Assembly (NCBI GenBank): GCA_903896775.1
Contig: CAITZE010000097.1
Span: 1-8,973 of the forward strand
Source: an uncultured bacterium
GTDB lineage: Bacteria; Pseudomonadota; Alphaproteobacteria; Rhodospirillales; Rhodospirillaceae
DNA: 8,973 nt
Direction of reading: 5' to 3'
This document shows positions 5,716 to 8,973 of this stretch, piece by piece. Below the pieces are notes generated by a model. That model made no database searches. It was not told the origin of the DNA and saw only the letters and a list, made by a program, of their open reading frames with translations. The position numbers were made by a program, and so were the translations under genes. How positions within the stretch are numbered: the stretch's first letter is position 1; each line of letters starts with the position of its first letter.

Positions 5716-7532
5716 TGACGTACAAAAGATTAGCCATTATTGCCGGTGTTTTACTTGCGATATCTCCGATTGCTTGGGATTTGTCGAAAGCGGCGGTCGC
5801 CGATCTGTCGCCGTCACGATATCTAGACGACATTAAGTATCTCGCCAGCGATGCCCTTCAAGGTCGCGGCAATGGTTCGCCCGAGCTTGATCAGGCTGCG
5901 GATTACATCGCGAATCGATTCAAACAGCTTGGATTGAAGCCGGCGGGCGAGAACAACACCTACTTCCAGAATTTCGAGATCACGACGGGCGCTGCGCTCG
6001 GCGCGAAAAACGAACTACAGATTACCGGTCAAAACCTCAAGATCAACGACAACTTTGTGCCGATCGTTTTTTCCGACACCGCGGAGTTTGAAGGGCCGTT
6101 GATTTTTGCCGGCTACGGCATTACCGCGCCCGAATACAAATACGACGATTACGCCGACATCGACGCCACCAATAAAATCGTCGTGGCTTTCGGTCATGAG
6201 CCGCAAGAGACCAATCCCAAAAGCGTTTTTGCCGGCACCGACTTCACGCCCTATGCGTCTTACATCAACAAGGCGATCAACGCGCGGATGCATGGCGCCA
6301 AGGGCATCATCTTCATCACCGATCCCACGCACGGCTATGACGATATGGGCTCGGCCGCTGCCCGCGAAGAGGCGACCGATATCGGCATTCCGGCGGTGTT
6401 GGTGCAACGCCGTTATATCGATGAGGTGTTCAAGAAGGACGGGAAAGATCTCGCGGCGCTGCAAAAGGCCATCGACAAAGACCTGACGCCGCAGTCCTTT
6501 GAACCCGATCACGTGCGCGCTCGTATCGCCACCGAAGTCGTGCGCACGCGCAAGACAGTCCGCAATGTTTTGGCCGCTCTTCCCGGCTCCGATGCGGCTC
6601 TCAAAAACGAATGGATCGCGGTTGGTGCTCACTACGATCACTTGGGGTTGGGCGGCACAAGCTCGCTGGCGCCCTCGTTGATTGGCCAAGTTCACCACGG
6701 TGCGGACGATAACGCCTCGGGAACGGCCGGTGTCATGGAGCTTGCGCGCGTTGCTGTTGGCGACAAGTCCAAATGGAAACGCTCGGTTCTATTTATGGCT
6801 TTTGCAGGTGAAGAGCTTGGGCTTTTAGGCTCGTCGCATTTTGTCAGTCACCCGACGGTGCCGCTGGCATCCATCGACGCCATGCTCAATATGGACATGA
6901 TCGGGCGTGTGCAAAGTGACCGCCTGTATGTCGGTGGTATTGGCACATCGCCGGGTCTTAAGTCGGCGGTCGAAGACTTTACCAAGAGCAGTGGTCTTGC
7001 CATCAGCTATACCGATTCCGGCTACGGCGCGAGCGATCAGACTTCGTTCAATGCGAAGAAAATACCGGTCCTGTTTTTCTTCTCGGGAACGCATACCGAT
7101 TACCACAAGCCCTCCGACACGGCCGACAAGATCAACACAAGCGGCGCGGTTAAGGTGCTCTCGCTGGTTTACCGGATCATGGACCGCTTGGCGGATGAGC
7201 CGCAGAAACTGGCTTACGTCGAAGTGCAGCAGCCGGCTCAAGCAAATCGGGGCTCCGGTGGCGGTTATGGGCCTTATTTTGGTTCGGTGCCTGACTTCCG
7301 TGACGACATCAAGGGCGTGCTGTTCGCCGATGTCGTGACCAATAGCCCTGCCGCTAAAGCCGGTCTTAAAGCCGGCGACACGCTAATCGAATTCGACGGC
7401 AAGGCCATTCAATCGCTGAATGACTATGCCTTTGTGCTGCGTCAGAAAAAGCCAGGCGACGTTGTGCCCGTCGTTGTGAAGCGGGACGGCAAAGACCTCA
7501 AAGTCAACGTGACCCTTGAAGTGAGGAAGTGA
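5703..7532 (+). CDS. M28 family zinc peptidase with PA and PDZ domains
   Basis: 609-aa exported or membrane-anchored metallopeptidase. The ATG at 5703 overlaps the dioxygenase gene by 13 bp; GTG at 5715 (TAGTG, codon 5) is an alternative, and neither has a strong ribosome binding site. A hydrophobic stretch (LAIIAGVLLAISPIAW, residues about 10-25) is a signal peptide or anchor. Domains: helical start of the M28 fold (about 35-100, RYLDDIKYLASDALQGR), PA-type insert (about 125-235, FAGYGITAPEY...GAKGIIFITDP), catalytic M28 core (about 280-505), PDZ (about 520-608, SPAAKAGLKAGDTLIEFDG). All co-catalytic zinc site residues are visible: His310 (HYDH), bridging Asp336 (GADDNASG), general base Glu370 and ligand Glu371 (GEELGLLGS), Asp398 (NMDMIGR), His468 (DYHKPSDT). 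It should be an active aminopeptidase-like enzyme; the substrate is unknown. The PDZ domain probably binds C-termini or partners. The propeller gene starts 2 bp after its stop. Confidence 0.9.
   Translation: MAHIVTYKRLAIIAGVLLAISPIAWDLSKAAVADLSPSRYLDDIKYLASDALQGRGNGSPELDQAADYIANRFKQLGLKPAGENNTYFQNFEITTGAALGAKNELQITGQNLKINDNFVPIVFSDTAEFEGPLIFAGYGITAPEYKYDDYADIDATNKIVVAFGHEPQETNPKSVFAGTDFTPYASYINKAINARMHGAKGIIFITDPTHGYDDMGSAAAREEATDIGIPAVLVQRRYIDEVFKKDGKDLAALQKAIDKDLTPQSFEPDHVRARIATEVVRTRKTVRNVLAALPGSDAALKNEWIAVGAHYDHLGLGGTSSLAPSLIGQVHHGADDNASGTAGVMELARVAVGDKSKWKRSVLFMAFAGEELGLLGSSHFVSHPTVPLASIDAMLNMDMIGRVQSDRLYVGGIGTSPGLKSAVEDFTKSSGLAISYTDSGYGASDQTSFNAKKIPVLFFFSGTHTDYHKPSDTADKINTSGAVKVLSLVYRIMDRLADEPQKLAYVEVQQPAQANRGSGGGYGPYFGSVPDFRDDIKGVLFADVVTNSPAAKAGLKAGDTLIEFDGKAIQSLNDYAFVLRQKKPGDVVPVVVKRDGKDLKVNVTLEVRK
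7524..7527 (+). promoter_or_regulatory. Ribosome binding site of the propeller gene
   Basis: AGGA lies 7 nt before the ATG at 7535, inside the last codons of the peptidase gene. It favours that ATG over the in-frame GTG at 7529, which would leave only 1 nt of spacing. Confidence 0.55.
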
Positions 7533-7534
7533 TC

Positions 7535-8599
7535 ATGACGCGTAATACGCTCCTCGCCACCGCGGCAATTATCGCTCTTACGTGTATTCCGATGATTTAT
7601 AAGGCGGAGACAGTGGCGGCCGTCATCATAACCCCTCATCCGAAAGAAACGCATCTTCGCCACGTTCGCCAGCTCACCTTCGAGGGTGAAAATGCCGAAG
7701 CCTATTTTTCCCCTGACGGCAACAAGCTGATGTTTCAGTCGACGCGCGAGCCTTACAAGTGCGATCAAGAATTCACCATGAATATCGATGGCTCCAATCA
7801 AAAGCTCGTCAGCACAGGCCGTGGCCGAACAACGTGCGGGTATTTCACGCCTGACGGTAAGCGCCTGATCTACGCCTCCACGCACCTTGATTCGCCCGAT
7901 TGTCCGCCGCCGGCCAACAAGGCCGAGGGTTATGTCTGGGCGATCTATCCGTCCTACGACATATTTTCGGCCAATCTCGATGGCACCGATATCAAGCGTC
8001 TGACTACGACGCCCGGCTATGACGCCGAAGCCACGATTTCGCCGGACGGTAAGAAGATCGTTTTCACTTCGGCGCGGGACGGCGATCTCGAATTATACGA
8101 CATGAATCTGGACGGCACTGATCAGCGCCGGCTTACGCATGATTTGGGCTACGACGGCGGAGCCTGGCATTCCCAGGACAGCCAGTGGATCGTCTGGCGG
8201 GCCAACCGGCCCAAAACGCCGGAAGAGGTCGCGCGTTATAAGGAGCTGTTCGGCAAGGATTTGGTGATGCCGGCGAAGATGGAGCTCTTCACGATGCGCG
8301 CTGATGGTACGGAACAGCGCCAGATCACTTTCAACGGCGCTGCAAATTTTGCCCCTTACTTCCATCCCAACGGGCGCCAGATCATTTTTGCGTCCAACAT
8401 GAACGACCCGCACGGCGGGAACTTTGATCTGTTCCTCGTCAACCGCGACGGCACGGGGCTCGAGCAGATCACGTTCGATCAGAATTTCGACGGCTTCCCG
8501 ATGTTCTCACCCGACGGCAAGCAACTGGTCTGGGAATCAAACCGCAACGCCAAGAAGCCCGGCGACATCAACGTATTTATCGCCGATTGGGTAGAATAG
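7535..8599 (+). CDS. TolB-like PD40 beta-propeller protein, exported
   Basis: 354-aa protein from the ATG at 7535. A hydrophobic N-terminus (LLATAAIIALTCIPMI) is a signal peptide, though the cleavage site is not clear. The body consists of WD40-like/PD40 repeats with the typical [FY]SPDG-K-hydrophobic-[FY]-S pattern at about residues 57 (YFSPDGNKLMFQS), 103 (YFTPDGKRLIYAS), 167 (ISPDGKKIVFTS), 210 (AWHSQDSQWIVW, degenerate), 275 (YFHPNGRQIIFAS) and 323 (MFSPDGKQLVWES), with DGTDxxRLT-type strands between. Six motifs fit a six-bladed propeller like the C-terminal domain of TolB. The N-terminal TolB domain is absent and no tol/pal genes are near, so it is not TolB itself. Such propellers bind proteins or act as accessory domains of peptidases. 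Lying 2 bp after the M28 gene, it may be a periplasmic partner of that peptidase; this is inference. Confidence 0.85.
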   Translation: MTRNTLLATAAIIALTCIPMIYKAETVAAVIITPHPKETHLRHVRQLTFEGENAEAYFSPDGNKLMFQSTREPYKCDQEFTMNIDGSNQKLVSTGRGRTTCGYFTPDGKRLIYASTHLDSPDCPPPANKAEGYVWAIYPSYDIFSANLDGTDIKRLTTTPGYDAEATISPDGKKIVFTSARDGDLELYDMNLDGTDQRRLTHDLGYDGGAWHSQDSQWIVWRANRPKTPEEVARYKELFGKDLVMPAKMELFTMRADGTEQRQITFNGAANFAPYFHPNGRQIIFASNMNDPHGGNFDLFLVNRDGTGLEQITFDQNFDGFPMFSPDGKQLVWESNRNAKKPGDINVFIADWVE

Positions 8600-8603
8600 G
8601 TTT

Positions 8604-8616
8604 TCGCGAAGCGCGA
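8604..8616. other. Short inverted repeat between convergent genes
   Basis: TCGCG (8604-8608) and CGCGA (8612-8616) form a perfect 5-bp stem with an AAG loop in the 18-bp gap between the propeller stop and the RND stop. TTTT lies on its left on the plus strand, so no T-run follows the stem in either transcript. It may be a weak shared transcription end, but it is not a canonical terminator. Confidence 0.25.
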
Positions 8617-8617
8617 T

Positions 8618-8973
8618 CTATTCGGCGGGTGCGGGGACTGGATCTTCGTTCGGTACGAAGTCGATGCGGGCCCGGTATTTATCCAGGTAGACGTAAATCA
8701 CGGGCGTGATGTAGAGCGTCAGGAGCTGCGACACCAGCAAGCCGCCGGCGACGCACAAGCCCAGGGGCCGGCGTGAATCGGCGCCCATGCCGTGACCGAA
8801 GGCGATCGGGAGAGTACCCATCATCGCCGCCATCGTTGTCATCATGATCGGGCGGAAGCGGATGATGGCAGCTTCAAAGATCGCCTGCTCGGCGGTGACG
8901 GTTGAGTCGCTGCGCGAACGCTCCAGCGCGAAGTCGACCATCATGATGGCGTTCTTCTTCACGATGCCGATCA
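8618..8973 (-). CDS. RND multidrug efflux permease, C-terminal fragment (MdtB/MdtC-like)
   Basis: The last 118 or so residues of an inner-membrane RND transporter; the rest (normally more than 1000 aa in total) lies beyond the window. The frame is open to the edge: upstream of the GTG codon at 8960-8962 it continues as IGI, giving IGIVKKNAIMMVDFAL, a signature of the MdtB/MdtC branch of the HAE1 pumps, so that GTG is an internal valine, not a start. It then shows EAAIIRFRPIMMTTMAAMMG, the penultimate membrane helix region, and GGLLVSQLLTLYITPVIYVYLD, the last helix, before a short acidic, proline-rich cytoplasmic tail ending at TAG (8618-8620). These pumps use proton motive force with a periplasmic adaptor and an outer-membrane channel to export drugs, bile salts or phenolics. 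Convergent with the propeller gene, so separately transcribed. Confidence 0.92.
   Translation of the reverse strand, partial: IGIVKKNAIMMVDFALERSRSDSTVTAEQAIFEAAIIRFRPIMMTTMAAMMGTLPIAFGHGMGADSRRPLGLCVAGGLLVSQLLTLYITPVIYVYLDKYRARIDFVPNEDPVPAPAE

Noticed and set aside
7358..7377. Direct repeat AAAGCCGG within the PDZ region
   Set aside because: It encodes the normal AKAGLKAGD motif of PDZ domains and needs no other explanation.

Overview
The window is bacterial, densely coding and moderately GC-rich by eye. Codon choice, GGGGAGGG-type ribosome binding sites and an MdtB/MdtC-like RND pump terminus suggest a Gram-negative proteobacterium, most likely an alphaproteobacterium. That placement is inference; no rRNA or marker gene is present to confirm it.

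Left part (134-4807): three consecutive, same-strand, full-length paralogues of the tannase/feruloyl esterase family (the alpha/beta hydrolases that include tannase, fungal FaeB and MHETase). Each has a signal peptide, a FaeB-like calcium loop, the acid Asp and the His-Cys of the CS-D-HC active site. They are packed as one operon (34-bp gap, then a 4-bp overlap). Only the third copy keeps the catalytic serine (GCSTGG). The first has aspartate at that site (GCDTGG) and the second has alanine (GCATGG), yet both reading frames are intact and well conserved. This one-enzyme, two-serine-less-paralogue array is the most unusual thing in the window.

Middle part (4921-8599): after a 113-bp AT-rich gap comes a second tight same-strand run. 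It holds a cytoplasmic-looking 2-oxoglutarate/Fe(II) dioxygenase of the prolyl-hydroxylase type, an exported or membrane-anchored M28 zinc peptidase with PA and PDZ domains, and an exported TolB-like WD40-like (PD40) six-bladed propeller protein. The genes overlap by 13 bp or are separated by 2 bp, so they are probably co-transcribed.

Right edge (8618-8973, minus strand): the C-terminal end of an RND multidrug efflux permease, convergent with the propeller gene and cut by the window end.

Together the genes suggest envelope-localised hydrolysis, of phenolic or aromatic esters and of peptides, beside a drug/phenolic efflux pump. A shared pathway is not shown by the sequence. No tRNA, rRNA, CRISPR array, insertion sequence or phage gene was found.
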